Counted from the stretch's first letter, positions 18,604 through 27,636 are shown. The stretch: DNA of 36,366 nucleotides from an uncultured Bacteroidales bacterium (GCA_900319005.1 ONMV01000014.1:1-36366); one strand, 5' to 3'. Translations and numbers: made by a program. The notes: a model not told the origin generated them from the sequence alone.

Positions 18604-18635
18604 CAAAGGTACTACAAATTTTTTAAATGTGCAAA
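18604..18635 (-). promoter_or_regulatory. Promoter of nrdDG
   Basis: On the minus strand TTTG (18632-18635), 20 nt, TACCTTTG (18604-18611): a perfect Bacteroidota sigma-ABfr-type promoter with extended -33 TTTGCACAT. Confidence 0.8.
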
Positions 18636-18665
18636 TTTTTTGTCAATTATTTTAAAGAAAAATTT

Positions 18666-18753
18666 AAAAAGTTTTCCAAAACAAAAATGCAAATGACTTA
18701 TTTTCAGTCATTTGCATTTTTTATCAACGCAAAAAGTTTTCCAAAACAAAAAT
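18666..18753. repeat. 23-nt direct repeats flanking a terminator hairpin
   Basis: Exact copies at 18666-18688 and 18731-18753 (starting AAAAAGTTTTCC) flank the hairpin at 18683-18721. The second copy abuts the stop codon of the secreted-protein gene at 18757. Confidence 0.75.
18683..18722 (-). terminator. Terminator of the secreted-protein gene
   Basis: A perfect 16-bp stem (arms 18683-18698 and 18706-18721, core ATGCAAATGACT), 7-nt loop, with A tracts on the left and T tracts on the right, so it can act on either strand. It is 36 nt beyond the stop at 18757. Confidence 0.8.
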
Positions 18754-18756
18754 TTG

Positions 18757-20052
18757 TCAATAAACCATGTTGCCCGTAATGGTAAACTTTCTATCTTGTT
18801 GAATAATAAGGATTTGCCCGTTATGGAGCACTTTTCTGGGCTTCAAATCATCCATTTGAGCATCTTCCAAAGCCTGGTAGCCATCGGGATACAAGACCGC
18901 CTTAACCGTCCTACCATAGGAGTTCTGACCCTCAATAATAATGACGCCGTCTTCACGAACCGTGACACTGCCGGTTACAAGCAACCAAAGCTGATTCGGA
19001 TAATACGTATCTCCATCATTCACCAGCGTCCCGACAAAAGAAGGCGTCATACCTCCCTCTTGTGCGCCGGAGCTGGCATTGACCGTATAATCGGCTTGCG
19101 TATAATCAATCGGATAAACGCCTGCTCCAAACTGCTCTACACCCGGTCGTGTCCAGAACTGCAAATACACCATCCGCATATTCACTATATCGTATGCTGT
19201 CAAGATGGCATAGCCGTTGACAAGGTTATCCAAATTAAGATCATAAGTTGTAAAATGATGCTCGAAATTCTCATCAAAAGTGTCATACTCCAGATGTTGC
19301 TTGGTCGGATCAAGCGGAGCGGGAATCGTTCCCGTCCAATTCCATGTATAATCATTCTCGTCCACCACTTGTACCACAATCGTCGCCGATCCGTCCTCTG
19401 CAAAGGTTTTCACAAAAGAGACGGTCTTATACTGAATACAGGGTTGGAACTGATAGTACCCTACCGAATAAGTGAGGTTCATATCCAAGGTCGTGTACGT
19501 CACTCCCGCTTCTATATCCTCTTCGCCTTCCGCCAACAGAAAATCAAAGACAAAAGCAAAACGGGGATCATTCGTTTCAAATGCATACTGAATCTCTCCT
19601 TTATATCGGGTAACAACCACCGTATCGGCAGTAAACGTACCGCCTTTCGGCATCTCGGGAATAGCCGCCTCGTCGTATAGAAGGATATACGTATCTCCAT
19701 TTTGATCCGTCACCTCCGCGTCAATACGGATCTTACCTTCCTCATTTGCCGTCACCTTGAAAGAAGCGGCGGTGTACATCGCATACGTATAGGTAGCCTG
19801 CTCAATCCAATAGGAGTATTGGTTCATGTCAGTGAGCGTATAGGTCTTACCGTACTCCACATCCTCTGCTCCGACAGGCAGGTTCTCAATCGGGAAGATA
19901 TACATGCGGGACATGTTTTCGTTCAGCAACTGATAAGTAACGCCGGTACTTTGCGTCACCTTCTTGTACATCGACACCGTTACGTTCGTTGTTTCCGCCC
20001 AAAGAGTCATCGAAACAACCAGACTCATCAAAAGTGATAAAATTTTTCTCAT
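18757..20052 (-). CDS. Secreted repeat protein of unknown function with short C-terminal motif
   Basis: A protein of 431 residues. I start at the ATG at 20052: it begins a good signal peptide (MRKILSLLMSLVVSMTLWAE), while the longer frame to 20121 crosses the promoter. The mature part seems to hold three related beta-rich segments of about 110-130 residues, each with a pattern like TYTL.DM followed by an acidic strand pair and NGDTY or NDYTW. The C-terminal 26 residues (PRKVLHNGQILII, ITGNMVY) match the ends of the GH53 protein and of the protein at 35805. This short motif is common on exported Bacteroidales proteins and may be a sorting signal, which is inference. It has its own promoter and terminator and is divergent from the GH53 gene. 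I know no function for the family. Confidence 0.75.
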   Translation of the reverse strand: MRKILSLLMSLVVSMTLWAETTNVTVSMYKKVTQSTGVTYQLLNENMSRMYIFPIENLPVGAEDVEYGKTYTLTDMNQYSYWIEQATYTYAMYTAASFKVTANEEGKIRIDAEVTDQNGDTYILLYDEAAIPEMPKGGTFTADTVVVTRYKGEIQYAFETNDPRFAFVFDFLLAEGEEDIEAGVTYTTLDMNLTYSVGYYQFQPCIQYKTVSFVKTFAEDGSATIVVQVVDENDYTWNWTGTIPAPLDPTKQHLEYDTFDENFEHHFTTYDLNLDNLVNGYAILTAYDIVNMRMVYLQFWTRPGVEQFGAGVYPIDYTQADYTVNASSGAQEGGMTPSFVGTLVNDGDTYYPNQLWLLVTGSVTVREDGVIIIEGQNSYGRTVKAVLYPDGYQALEDAQMDDLKPRKVLHNGQILIIQQDRKFTITGNMVY

Positions 20053-20082
20053 AGATAAAACATTTTTAATCATTTGCGGGTA

Positions 20083-20114
20083 CAAAGGTACGAAAAAAAA
20101 ATGACATACACAAG
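20083..20114 (-). promoter_or_regulatory. Promoter of the secreted repeat protein
   Basis: Minus strand CTTG (20111-20114), 20 nt, TACCTTTG (20083-20090). It supports the start codon at 20052 rather than 20121. Confidence 0.72.
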
Positions 20115-20189
20115 AGTGCATGCCATTTTTCGATAGTTTATTGGGGTTATTTCACCTGAACCGTACTTTACAAAAATTACGATCAAATA

Positions 20190-20221
20190 TTTGCATATGT
20201 CAAAAAAAAGCAGTACCTTTG
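20190..20221 (+). promoter_or_regulatory. Promoter of the GH53 gene
   Basis: TTTG (20190-20193), 20 nt, TACCTTTG (20214-20221), with extended -33 TTTGCATATG. Confidence 0.8.
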
Positions 20222-20267
20222 CAGCCAAAATCGATCCATTACAAGCTATTTAAAGACACAAAAACAT

Positions 20268-21614
20268 ATGAAAAAATTCTTTACCTTATTCTTTATTGCG
20301 CTCACATGCGCATACGCGCAAGCGCAAACGCGTTACGTAGGCGGAGACATCTCTATGCTGCCGCAGTATGAAAAATACAACCGGCCTTATCGGAATGTTT
20401 ACGGCACCAAGATTCAAGACATGATTCCATTCTTCATAAATGACTGCGGATGGAACATGTTCCGCGTGCGTATTTTCGTCAATCCCAAGCAGAAAGCGAA
20501 AGGAGAAACGGATTATGCTGTATGTCAGGACTTGACGTACGTAACGGCATTGGGTAAGCGCATCAAGGCTGCCGGAGCTTATTTCATGCTCGATTTTCAT
20601 TATTCGGACGAATGGGTGGATGCAACGCATATCCAACCGCCTGTTGCGTGGAAAGGTCTGTCAGAAGATATAATGGCGGATTCGATTGGACGATACACAC
20701 GGGAGGTATTACAGACGCTCAAAGACTCCGGTGCTACCCCGGATCTCGTTCAAGTAGGCAACGAGATCATGTATGGTCTTTGCGGGATCAAAGTAGCGCC
20801 ATACGATCATGCCGGCGACAACTGGACAGGTTATTTGAAACTCCTTCGCGCCGGTTGTAACGCTGTGCGCGAAGAGTGCCCCGACGCACAGATCATCATT
20901 CATACCGACCGTCCCACTAACCGCAGTTATGATTTCTATTACTATAACAAACTGATTCAAGGAGGCGTGGACTTCGATGTAATCGGTCTGAGTTACTATC
21001 CTTTCTGGCACGCAGGCATGAAGCCTACCGCCTATAGTACAGGAGCAGATGTAATGCAACCACTGGTTACTGCCATTAATTATCTGGCATCCAAATTCCC
21101 TTCCAAACGGGTACAGATAGTGGAGTTTGCTTATAACTACCAATATTGGCCTACAAGCGGCGTCAATTATGACACACGCTACGTTTGGCCTTGTTCGGAC
21201 GGCGAAAGCACGGAAGGAACGGAGGGACAGTATAATTTCGTAAAGGATTTTGTAGATAACCTCAAACCGCTGGAGAACCTGGACGGAATCTGTTATTGGT
21301 TTCCGGAAGAAGCCGGAAACGGCGACAAACAGCCGCCAGTGGTTATCAGCGGATGGATCAACCGTGGTTTTTGGAAACCCGAAGCAGGCACGCAAGGGCA
21401 TGCCATCATCAAGACCGCATCGGCCTCAGCCGGCCGCACACCGGAAGATGTCTGCGCGCCGTATTACATGAAAAACTTCTACAATGAAACAAGCGATATA
21501 GAAACCGTCAACCTTCCTTCTGGTACACAGCACCGAAAGATTCTAAAAGAAGGTCAGCTTCTAATACTTCGTTCAGATGGCGTTCTTTTTGGTCCTGACG
21601 GTAGCCGGCGATAA
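20268..21614 (+). CDS. Arabinogalactan endo-beta-1,4-galactanase (GH53), secreted
   Basis: A protein of 448 residues with a signal peptide (about 1-19, ...CAYAQA). GH53 hallmarks are RVGGDISMLP-like RYVGGDISMLPQYE, NMFRVRIFVNP, MLDFHYSDEWVD, the acid/base Glu166 in QVGNEIMYG and the nucleophile Glu286 in QIVEFAYNY, 120 residues apart. The enzyme cuts beta-1,4-galactan side chains of pectin outside or on the surface of the cell. The C-terminus (HRKILKEGQLLILRSDG, ending GPDGSRR) is the short motif shared with the proteins at 18757 and 35805. No SusC/SusD pair or other glycan gene is nearby, so this is not a full polysaccharide utilisation locus. The last 107 nt overlap, tail to tail, the end of an ABC-2 permease gene. 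Confidence 0.92.
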   Translation: MKKFFTLFFIALTCAYAQAQTRYVGGDISMLPQYEKYNRPYRNVYGTKIQDMIPFFINDCGWNMFRVRIFVNPKQKAKGETDYAVCQDLTYVTALGKRIKAAGAYFMLDFHYSDEWVDATHIQPPVAWKGLSEDIMADSIGRYTREVLQTLKDSGATPDLVQVGNEIMYGLCGIKVAPYDHAGDNWTGYLKLLRAGCNAVREECPDAQIIIHTDRPTNRSYDFYYYNKLIQGGVDFDVIGLSYYPFWHAGMKPTAYSTGADVMQPLVTAINYLASKFPSKRVQIVEFAYNYQYWPTSGVNYDTRYVWPCSDGESTEGTEGQYNFVKDFVDNLKPLENLDGICYWFPEEAGNGDKQPPVVISGWINRGFWKPEAGTQGHAIIKTASASAGRTPEDVCAPYYMKNFYNETSDIETVNLPSGTQHRKILKEGQLLILRSDGVLFGPDGSRR

Positions 21615-22785
21615 GGAACATCACGATTGCCAATGCAAAATACATAGCCGCTAATCCCCATAAGGCCATATACTCCGTGCGCGTCTGCCAAAGGGTAGCG
21701 CCCATGGAGTTGATATGTATGAAACCATTCGCTGCCCAGGTATAAGGGATGAACCAGGATGCCACACGCCATCCCACCGGAATCATTTCTTTCGGCCAGG
21801 ATATACCGGCAATAAAGAGAAAAACGAGCGAGGTGGAAATCAGCAACACAAAACCTGCCTCGCGATTACGGATAAAGAATCCGACGCATATCGACATGAA
21901 GATGACCGACAAGATAAAGGGCACATTGAAAGAGAGGATATCAATGATAGATCCCACATGCGGCAGGTCAAACAGACGCGGCAGGAATCCCAACAGGATA
22001 GCTGCCAAGGCATAGTATATCAAGAAATACGCAGCGCCACGGCCGAAAATAGTACGAAAAGCCGAATAGCCGCGTTTACGTCCCGGCAGACGATAAAGTT
22101 CCTTGCGCTCCTCGCGCACTGTTCCCGCTAACATACAGATACCGAAGAATAAGGTCTGGTGCAGCACCATCACCAGCACCGCCGGGATCAGGAACGAACC
22201 GTATCCGCCGGTAGGGCTGAAGAGTGTCGTTTCCGTATAGGGAGAGGCTTGTACTAATTCCCAGGAGAACTCATTGCTATATCCCATTTTCTCATAGCGG
22301 TCAATCTGGATATTCCGCATTGATTCCAGCATGACCATATTACAACTAAGGTATATACCTTTCATGTAAAGGAAAGATGACATGTCGCAATAAAGAGATA
22401 TATGTGCCTGCCCCAGCGGGTCCGCCAGTTGGCGCGCATAATCACGCGGAAAATAGATGATACCATGCACTTTCTGGTCGCGCAGCATCTCTTCCGCTTC
22501 TTCCATAGAGGTACAGGTATACGCTAACTTGACATCCGGCGCAGCGCTCCAGCGATGCAGAAAATCCCTACTCTCCGGCGAGTTGCTCAGATCCACTACG
22601 GCTACGGGGATATCGGTAATCTGCTCATTCCAATACATGGCTTTGTACAGGAAGGGGTACACCAAAGTGGCTACAAAGAAAATAATGATCACGCCCGCAT
22701 CGTGGAAGATACGGTACAGCTCATTCGCGAAGATGGAGCCGGATTCTTTCAATTGCAACCAGTGTAGATATAGATAGCGCCACAT
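21508..22785 (-). CDS. ABC-2 type export permease (second of the pair)
   Basis: A protein of 425 residues. One N-terminal membrane segment (about 30-50, VIIIFFVATLVYPFLY) precedes a periplasmic domain (about 55-200, IPVAVVDLSNSPESRDF, GIIYFPRDYARQL) and five hydrophobic segments from about 205 to 395. This is the ABC-2 membrane subunit layout of the YbhS/YbhR/YhhJ type used in tripartite efflux. The start lies 8 nt from the stop of the first permease, so they are co-transcribed. The last 35 codons, a cytoplasmic tail after the final membrane segment, overlap the 3' end of the GH53 gene on the other strand. No ATP-binding subunit gene lies in this operon. The substrate is unknown; drug or lipid-like export is typical of the family. 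Confidence 0.88.
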   Translation of the reverse strand: MWRYLYLHWLQLKESGSIFANELYRIFHDAGVIIIFFVATLVYPFLYKAMYWNEQITDIPVAVVDLSNSPESRDFLHRWSAAPDVKLAYTCTSMEEAEEMLRDQKVHGIIYFPRDYARQLADPLGQAHISLYCDMSSFLYMKGIYLSCNMVMLESMRNIQIDRYEKMGYSNEFSWELVQASPYTETTLFSPTGGYGSFLIPAVLVMVLHQTLFFGICMLAGTVREERKELYRLPGRKRGYSAFRTIFGRGAAYFLIYYALAAILLGFLPRLFDLPHVGSIIDILSFNVPFILSVIFMSICVGFFIRNREAGFVLLISTSLVFLFIAGISWPKEMIPVGWRVASWFIPYTWAANGFIHINSMGATLWQTRTEYMALWGLAAMYFALAIVMFLIAGYRQDQKERHLNEVLEADLLLESFGAVYQKEG

Positions 22786-22793
22786 AGACGAGT

Positions 22794-23969
22794 TTATTTA
22801 AGCCTGTAATTCTGATAGATCAATGCATGGTGCAGACGCGGAGCGACCGCCAACGCAGCCACGATGAAAGCCGATAGCGCCAAGGCGTGCGGGGTACTGT
22901 TGATAGGAGGTGCTCCCAACAATGCATCATTGACGTAGATGAGGTAATAATGGCGGAGAGGTTCCAGATAACTCAAGGCGCGCACGAAAGGCAACATCGC
23001 CATATTCGGATACGTAAAACCGGACAATGAGAAACCCAACATTGCGTACAATGCTCCCACAGACAGCGCATCGCGCAAGACAGGGATACATCCGAGTATC
23101 ACAATACCCATAACCTCCATTGCCATAATGAACAGCAACAAACCCAACAACAAACGCGTATGGCTGCCCTGCACCGGGAAATCCGCGATGTTATAGAGGA
23201 TGATATGGCATGCTATTCCTAAGGTCTGATAGATGATTGTGTACGGTATTAATTTTCCAATCATCGCCACCGTATAGTTATCCCCTGCCAATTTCAACCA
23301 CTCTCGTGACGTACGGTTCTTTAGTTCCGAACCGATGGAATAAATCGTCAGCATCAGCGCAATCAGGCCTATAATACCGGGCATGATGGTGCTGACCAGA
23401 TAAACCGTATAGTTTCCCCAAGGATTAGAGAGCATATGTCCCTCCACCACGACAGGCTGGATACGCTTCATGATCACCTCTTCCGGCATACCTTTCTTAC
23501 GCAGTACTTCGCGTTGAAAAGCACCGCTCACAAGGTTAGAGACGGTTAACATCTGCTTGTATGCCGTGTTGCCGCCCAAGGTGTACGCATTCGTGATATA
23601 GAAGTCCATACGGGGTCGTTTGAAAGAAGCTATATCTCGGTAGAAACCTTCTGGCACAATGAAGATACCATATATCTTGCCCTGCTGCATGGCTTCGCGC
23701 GCCTCTGGATAGGAGTTGGTGATGATCTTCACATCTACGGAAGGCGTTGCCTGCATCTCATGTATCAGACGGCGCGAGATAGAGGTCTGGTCCAGGTCCA
23801 CTACAGCTACAGGCATATTCTCTGCTACACCACCTTCCATGAGCGTCATGAAGAAGAACATCGACACCATCACCGCCCCAACGGATGAGGTTAGGTACAG
23901 CGGACGGGAGAGGATAATCCTCACCTCCCTGATCAGCACATTCCAAATATTAATGAAAATCTCTTTCAA
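22794..23969 (-). CDS. ABC-2 type export permease (first of the pair)
   Basis: A protein of 391 residues. Topology matches its neighbour: membrane segment at about 25-45, periplasmic domain (MPVAVVDLDQTSISRRL, GIFIVPEGFYRDI) to about 185, then a group of five membrane helices (MPGIIGLIALMLTIYSIG onwards) and the family-typical LSGFTYPNMAMLPF near 315. The two permeases probably pair as a heterodimer. Its start is 16 nt after the stop of the HlyD-type gene. It needs an ATPase encoded elsewhere, unless a stand-alone mode exists. Confidence 0.88.
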   Translation of the reverse strand: MKEIFINIWNVLIREVRIILSRPLYLTSSVGAVMVSMFFFMTLMEGGVAENMPVAVVDLDQTSISRRLIHEMQATPSVDVKIITNSYPEAREAMQQGKIYGIFIVPEGFYRDIASFKRPRMDFYITNAYTLGGNTAYKQMLTVSNLVSGAFQREVLRKKGMPEEVIMKRIQPVVVEGHMLSNPWGNYTVYLVSTIMPGIIGLIALMLTIYSIGSELKNRTSREWLKLAGDNYTVAMIGKLIPYTIIYQTLGIACHIILYNIADFPVQGSHTRLLLGLLLFIMAMEVMGIVILGCIPVLRDALSVGALYAMLGFSLSGFTYPNMAMLPFVRALSYLEPLRHYYLIYVNDALLGAPPINSTPHALALSAFIVAALAVAPRLHHALIYQNYRLK

Positions 23970-23985
23970 CTTACACCGTACACTA

Positions 23986-24978
23986 TTATTCTCTCATCAC
24001 GATTGCAGTCATGCCCGGACGCACACCGTCAATATGCGCCATAGGACGACATTTAACGTCGAACGTACGAACGTCATAACCGCCGTTTTGACGGGTGGTA
24101 CGCCAAGTCGCATATGTTCCCATCGCTTTGATATGGGTCACGATCACGGGGAAGCGTTTTTCTTCTCCTAACGCCGGAATCTTAATCGTCACCTGTGCAC
24201 CCGGTTGGAAATACGGCAGTATATCTTCGCGTACGGAGAAAGTGAACCATACATCGTTCAGATCCACGATAGCCATCACAGGGCTACCCTGTCCCACCAG
24301 TTCTCCTACTTTTGGGAAGGTCTCACTCACCTCGCCGTCGCAAGGCGAGAGCAGATAACGCTCGGCCTCAGCGGCAGCTACTTCCTTGAGGATACCGTCC
24401 ACACGTGCCACTTGGGCTTTAGCCGCCGCCTTGTCTTCATCGCGTGCACCGGCCAACGCCATGTCGTATTGACTCTTAGCGGCACGTACGGTAGCTGAAG
24501 CAGCTTTATACTGCGCCTCCACCTCATCACGTTTCTGCGCGCTTACAACGCCTTTGTCGTACAGACGTTGCACACGTTCGTAACTCTTGCGGTAGATCTC
24601 CTCACCCGCCAGCGCTTTCTGGTACAACTCATATGCACCTTCAATCTGCTGGGGTTGCGCACCGTTCTTTGCTTTCTGGTTAACAGCCTCCGCCATCTCG
24701 CGGGCTGCTACCGCCTGGGCTTTTTTTGCTTCCACTTCGGGCGAATAGATGATGACCAGCGTATCGCCTTTGCGCACCTGCTCGCCTTCTTCGAACAAGT
24801 ACATCTCAATACGGCCGGGCACCTTACCCGATACGCGATACTCGGTGGCTTCCGCCTCACCTTGAATAAGCGTAGCATCCGGTTTGAGCGCCAGCACACC
24901 TACCAACGCTACCACGATAATGACTACCAACAGGGCAATGATACCCAGCAGCAGACTTCCTTCTTTTTCCTTTTTCAT
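23986..24978 (-). CDS. HlyD-family periplasmic adaptor (membrane fusion) protein
   Basis: A protein of 330 residues. One N-terminal membrane anchor (about 10-30, LLLGIIALLVVIIVVALVG) is followed by a lipoyl-like half (VSGKVPGRIEMYLFEEGEQV), an alpha-helical hairpin of about 100 residues rich in Ala, Glu and Lys, the second lipoyl half (LLSPCDGEVSETFPKVGELV) and a beta-barrel domain (VWFTFSVREDILPYF). Adaptors of this YbhG/EmrA type bridge inner-membrane permeases and a TolC channel, both encoded beside it. The 57-nt gap from tolC is almost wholly filled by a heptamer array, so the leader of this gene is repeat DNA. Confidence 0.92.
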   Translation of the reverse strand: MKKEKEGSLLLGIIALLVVIIVVALVGVLALKPDATLIQGEAEATEYRVSGKVPGRIEMYLFEEGEQVRKGDTLVIIYSPEVEAKKAQAVAAREMAEAVNQKAKNGAQPQQIEGAYELYQKALAGEEIYRKSYERVQRLYDKGVVSAQKRDEVEAQYKAASATVRAAKSQYDMALAGARDEDKAAAKAQVARVDGILKEVAAAEAERYLLSPCDGEVSETFPKVGELVGQGSPVMAIVDLNDVWFTFSVREDILPYFQPGAQVTIKIPALGEEKRFPVIVTHIKAMGTYATWRTTRQNGGYDVRTFDVKCRPMAHIDGVRPGMTAIVMRE

Positions 24979-24992
24979 ATCTGAAGTAATGA

Positions 24993-25042
24993 ATTAACGA
25001 TTAGCGATAAGCGATAAACGAATTAGCGATTAGCGAGTTAGA
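24993..25042. repeat. Heptamer array between tolC-like and hlyD-like genes
   Basis: Plus-strand units ATTAACG, ATTAGCG, ATAAGCG, ATAAACG, AATTAGCG, ATTAGCG and AGTTAGA, one being 8 nt. The TAA stop of the TolC-like gene (25038-25040) is inside the array. Confidence 0.7.
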
Positions 25043-26519
25043 GGGTGCAGAGATATTTGCGCAGTTTGGTTTCTGTGGTCTTCGCCTCCACTTCGGCATC
25101 AATCACATCGCCGGCTGCAGCCAACCAAGCGGTCTGGGCCATCAGCAGGTCGGAGGACGTAATCATACCGGCCGCATAGGATTCCTCTGCCATACGGAGT
25201 ACCTCGGCTGCATTCTTCTCCGTCATACGTGCCCAGACGATCTTCTGCTGCGCCTCCATCAGTTTCTGGTTCGCTTGCGTAGTCTGTAGTGTCAGCAACT
25301 CGCGTGTCTCTTCCGTCTTGAGCGTTGCTACTTTGGCAGCATGCTTGGCTGCTTTATAGCGCAAGATTGCATCCGCATGCGCAATAGGCACATTGACTAC
25401 GACACCGGCGTTGAAGAAGCCGGTACCACTCCAATTATTGCGTATTCCATTCTCCACATTCGGATTGGTATAGATATAGTTCGCCGCAGCGATAATATTC
25501 GGTTGCAAACCGGCAGATGCCAACTTGGCGGAACTCTTCGCAATGCGCTCCACTTCCTCCACCATCTGCATCTCGCTTCGTCCTGACACAGCTGCTTGTG
25601 CTACCATTTGGTCCACTGGCAATTGAGTCTCCCCCAAACCGAGGTCTTCCAATTCGAATACTGCCGAAAGAGGCATGCCACATACTTGTGCCAAGGCCAT
25701 TCGGGAAAGTGTGAGACCGTTATCGGCCTGCAGACGTTTCACCTCCGCTTCACCTTTCTTGGTCATCACCTTCAGCAGGTCCGATTGTGTAGCCAATCCT
25801 TCTTTTACTGCTTCGTTCACATCGCTCTCCAGTTTGACCAAGAGTTGGTAATACTGCTCCGCCAGCGCTTTCTTATGCGCCACGGACACCACGCGCCAAT
25901 ACGCCTCATCTACTTTGTAGATGATATCGTCATGCGCTGCGTTCGAGCGAATAGATGCCAGATTCTCCACCGATTTGGAGATTCGGTACATCTGGGTCAA
26001 ACGACCACCCAAGTATATCGGTTGCTGAACTCCTACTTGCGCTGCAAAAATATGCTGCACATCAAGCGTGAGCAGGTCATATAACTTGCCATACGCATTG
26101 GAGATACCTTGTCCCGCAGCACCGGAGATTGCCGAGAACGGTTGCTCCAGCGGCGTACCTTGCACCAACGCACCTATCTCCGACACGATACTCTGGTCGC
26201 TCCATTGGAAAGATGTTGTTCCGTTGCCTCCTACCGAGGCTGTACCGAACGGAAAACTATGCTCGTTGGATGCCAGATGGGCGTTACGCGAGTTCCACAT
26301 ATACCCTCCGTTGGCACTTACGCGGGGAAACATCATGGCCAATGCCGCCTGACGGTTATATTTCGCAGCCAACATTGACTCCTCTTGTACCTGTGCAGAG
26401 ACACTCTTGTTCAACGCCATGTCGCGGCACTGCTGTAGCGTATAACGCAAGGTATCGCCGGCCTTTACGCCCAGCGATACAGTAATTAATACCAAACAGA
26501 CTACAAACTTTCTTATCAT
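25038..26519 (-). CDS. TolC-family outer-membrane efflux protein
   Basis: A protein of 493 residues with a signal peptide (about 1-20). Two similar halves of long alpha-helical coiled coil flank short strands, as in the TolC/OEP fold: LQQCRDMALNKSVSAQ opens the first half, YRISKSVENLASIRSN and VDEAYWRVVSVAHKKALAEQY follow, and LRMAEESYAAGMITSSDLLMAQTAW lies in the second half. TolC trimers form the outer-membrane exit duct for tripartite exporters. It lies between pheS (12 nt upstream) and the HlyD-type adaptor, so the operon supplies channel, adaptor and two permeases. The C-terminal codons enter a heptamer array. Confidence 0.92.
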   Translation of the reverse strand: MIRKFVVCLVLITVSLGVKAGDTLRYTLQQCRDMALNKSVSAQVQEESMLAAKYNRQAALAMMFPRVSANGGYMWNSRNAHLASNEHSFPFGTASVGGNGTTSFQWSDQSIVSEIGALVQGTPLEQPFSAISGAAGQGISNAYGKLYDLLTLDVQHIFAAQVGVQQPIYLGGRLTQMYRISKSVENLASIRSNAAHDDIIYKVDEAYWRVVSVAHKKALAEQYYQLLVKLESDVNEAVKEGLATQSDLLKVMTKKGEAEVKRLQADNGLTLSRMALAQVCGMPLSAVFELEDLGLGETQLPVDQMVAQAAVSGRSEMQMVEEVERIAKSSAKLASAGLQPNIIAAANYIYTNPNVENGIRNNWSGTGFFNAGVVVNVPIAHADAILRYKAAKHAAKVATLKTEETRELLTLQTTQANQKLMEAQQKIVWARMTEKNAAEVLRMAEESYAAGMITSSDLLMAQTAWLAAAGDVIDAEVEAKTTETKLRKYLCTL

Positions 26520-26531
26520 CGTCTTTATGCT

Positions 26532-27575
26532 TTAACAACTTTCAAACTGCTTGAGGAACCGCACGTCATTCTCCGAGAAGAGACGCAGGTCTTTCACGCG
26601 ATATTTGAGGTTGGTGATACGCTCAACGCCCATACCGAACGCATAACCGCTGTACTCCTTGCTATCAATGCCGCAAGCCTCCAGCACGTTCGGATCCACC
26701 ATGCCGCAGCCGAGGATCTCGACCCATCCAGTACCCTTGCAGAACGAGCAGCCCGTACCGCCGCATATATTACAACTGATATCCATCTCGGCACTCGGCT
26801 CCGTGAACGGGAAATAGGATGGACGAAGACGGATTTTCGTCTCCGGACCGAACATCTCCTTTGAGAAATAGAGCAGCGCCTCGCGCAGGTCAGCAAAGCT
26901 GACATTCTTATCGATATATAATCCCTCCACCTGATGGAAGAAACAGTGAGCACGTGCGGAGATAGCCTCATTTCGATAAACGCGGCCCGGGCAGAGTACC
27001 CTGATCGGAGGTTTCTGGCTCGTCATGACACGTGTCTGAACCGAACTCGTATGCGAACGAAGCAGGACGTCCGTCGGTTTCTGAACGCCCGCTTCTTTCT
27101 CAATGAAGAAAGTATCCTGCATGTCTCGTGCCGGGTGCTCGGGAGCAAAATTCAACATTCCATACACATGCTTGTCGTCCTCTACCTCGGGCCCCTGTGC
27201 AATTGTGAAACCGATACGGGAGAAAATCTCTTCTATCTCTTCGCGCACGAGCGAGAGCGGATGACGCGTACCCAGAACGATAGGATCGGGCGTACGGGTA
27301 AGATCATTCTCCTTTTGGACATTTACCATTTGGTCGCTGATCTGCTCGCGCAGGTCATTGATGCGGGTCTCCGCGGTCTGACGCAAATGGTTCAGCAACT
27401 GCCCCAACTCGCGCTTCTCTTCCGCCGGAACCGAACGAAACTCATTGAAGAGCGCCGTGATCTCACCTTTCTTACTGAGGTACTTGATGCGCATTGCCTC
27501 TACCTCTTCCGCATTGGTTGCTTTAAGGCCTTCCACCTGCGTCATCAGACTCTGAATCGTATCTTTTAAAGCCAT
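26532..27575 (-). CDS. pheS: Phenylalanyl-tRNA synthetase alpha subunit
   Basis: A protein of 347 residues, normal length. The N-terminal coiled coil (about 1-85) binds tRNA. The class II catalytic core includes motif 2 ([22 protein letters not shown]) and motif 3 ([11 protein letters not shown]), with ARDMQDTFF between the coil and motif 2. A Cys-rich insert ([17 protein letters not shown]) lies at about 270-286. It charges tRNA-Phe together with PheT, which is not in the window. The linker between coil and core holds DQMVNV, encoded by a 19-nt word that recurs exactly in the DUF4837 gene. The gene heads a run with the efflux operon, with a 12-nt gap to the TolC-like gene and no terminator, an unusual grouping. 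Confidence 0.97.
   Translation of the reverse strand: MALKDTIQSLMTQVEGLKATNAEEVEAMRIKYLSKKGEITALFNEFRSVPAEEKRELGQLLNHLRQTAETRINDLREQISDQMVNVQKENDLTRTPDPIVLGTRHPLSLVREEIEEIFSRIGFTIAQGPEVEDDKHVYGMLNFAPEHPARDMQDTFFIEKEAGVQKPTDVLLRSHTSSVQTRVMTSQKPPIRVLCPGRVYRNEAISARAHCFFHQVEGLYIDKNVSFADLREALLYFSKEMFGPETKIRLRPSYFPFTEPSAEMDISCNICGGTGCSFCKGTGWVEILGCGMVDPNVLEACGIDSKEYSGYAFGMGVERITNLKYRVKDLRLFSENDVRFLKQFESC
27317..27335 (-). repeat. 19-nt dispersed word, copy in pheS
   Basis: Minus strand GACCAAATGGTAAATGTCC, encoding DQMVNV in the linker of PheS. It is identical to 30578-30596 and contains the palindrome ACCAAATGGT. The glyA leader holds a loose relative (AACCAAAAGGTAA at 27684-27696). Confidence 0.7.
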
Positions 27576-27604
27576 AATTATGCTAATATTTTCAAAAAAT
27601 CGTG

Positions 27605-27636
27605 CAAAATTACAAAATTATTTTTATATGTGCAAA
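27605..27636 (-). promoter_or_regulatory. Promoter of the pheS-efflux operon
   Basis: Minus strand TTTG (27633-27636), 20 nt, TAATTTTG (27605-27612), extended -33 TTTGCACAT. It overlaps the divergent glyA promoter. Confidence 0.75.

Noticed and set aside
20053-20121. Longer start for the secreted repeat protein
   Set aside because: The extension covers the TACCTTTG promoter box and would place a poor leader before a good signal peptide.
20268-21614. Polysaccharide utilisation locus around the GH53 enzyme
   Set aside because: No SusC/SusD homologues, other glycosidases or hybrid sensor are encoded nearby; the AraC-type gene is about 7 kb away in another unit.
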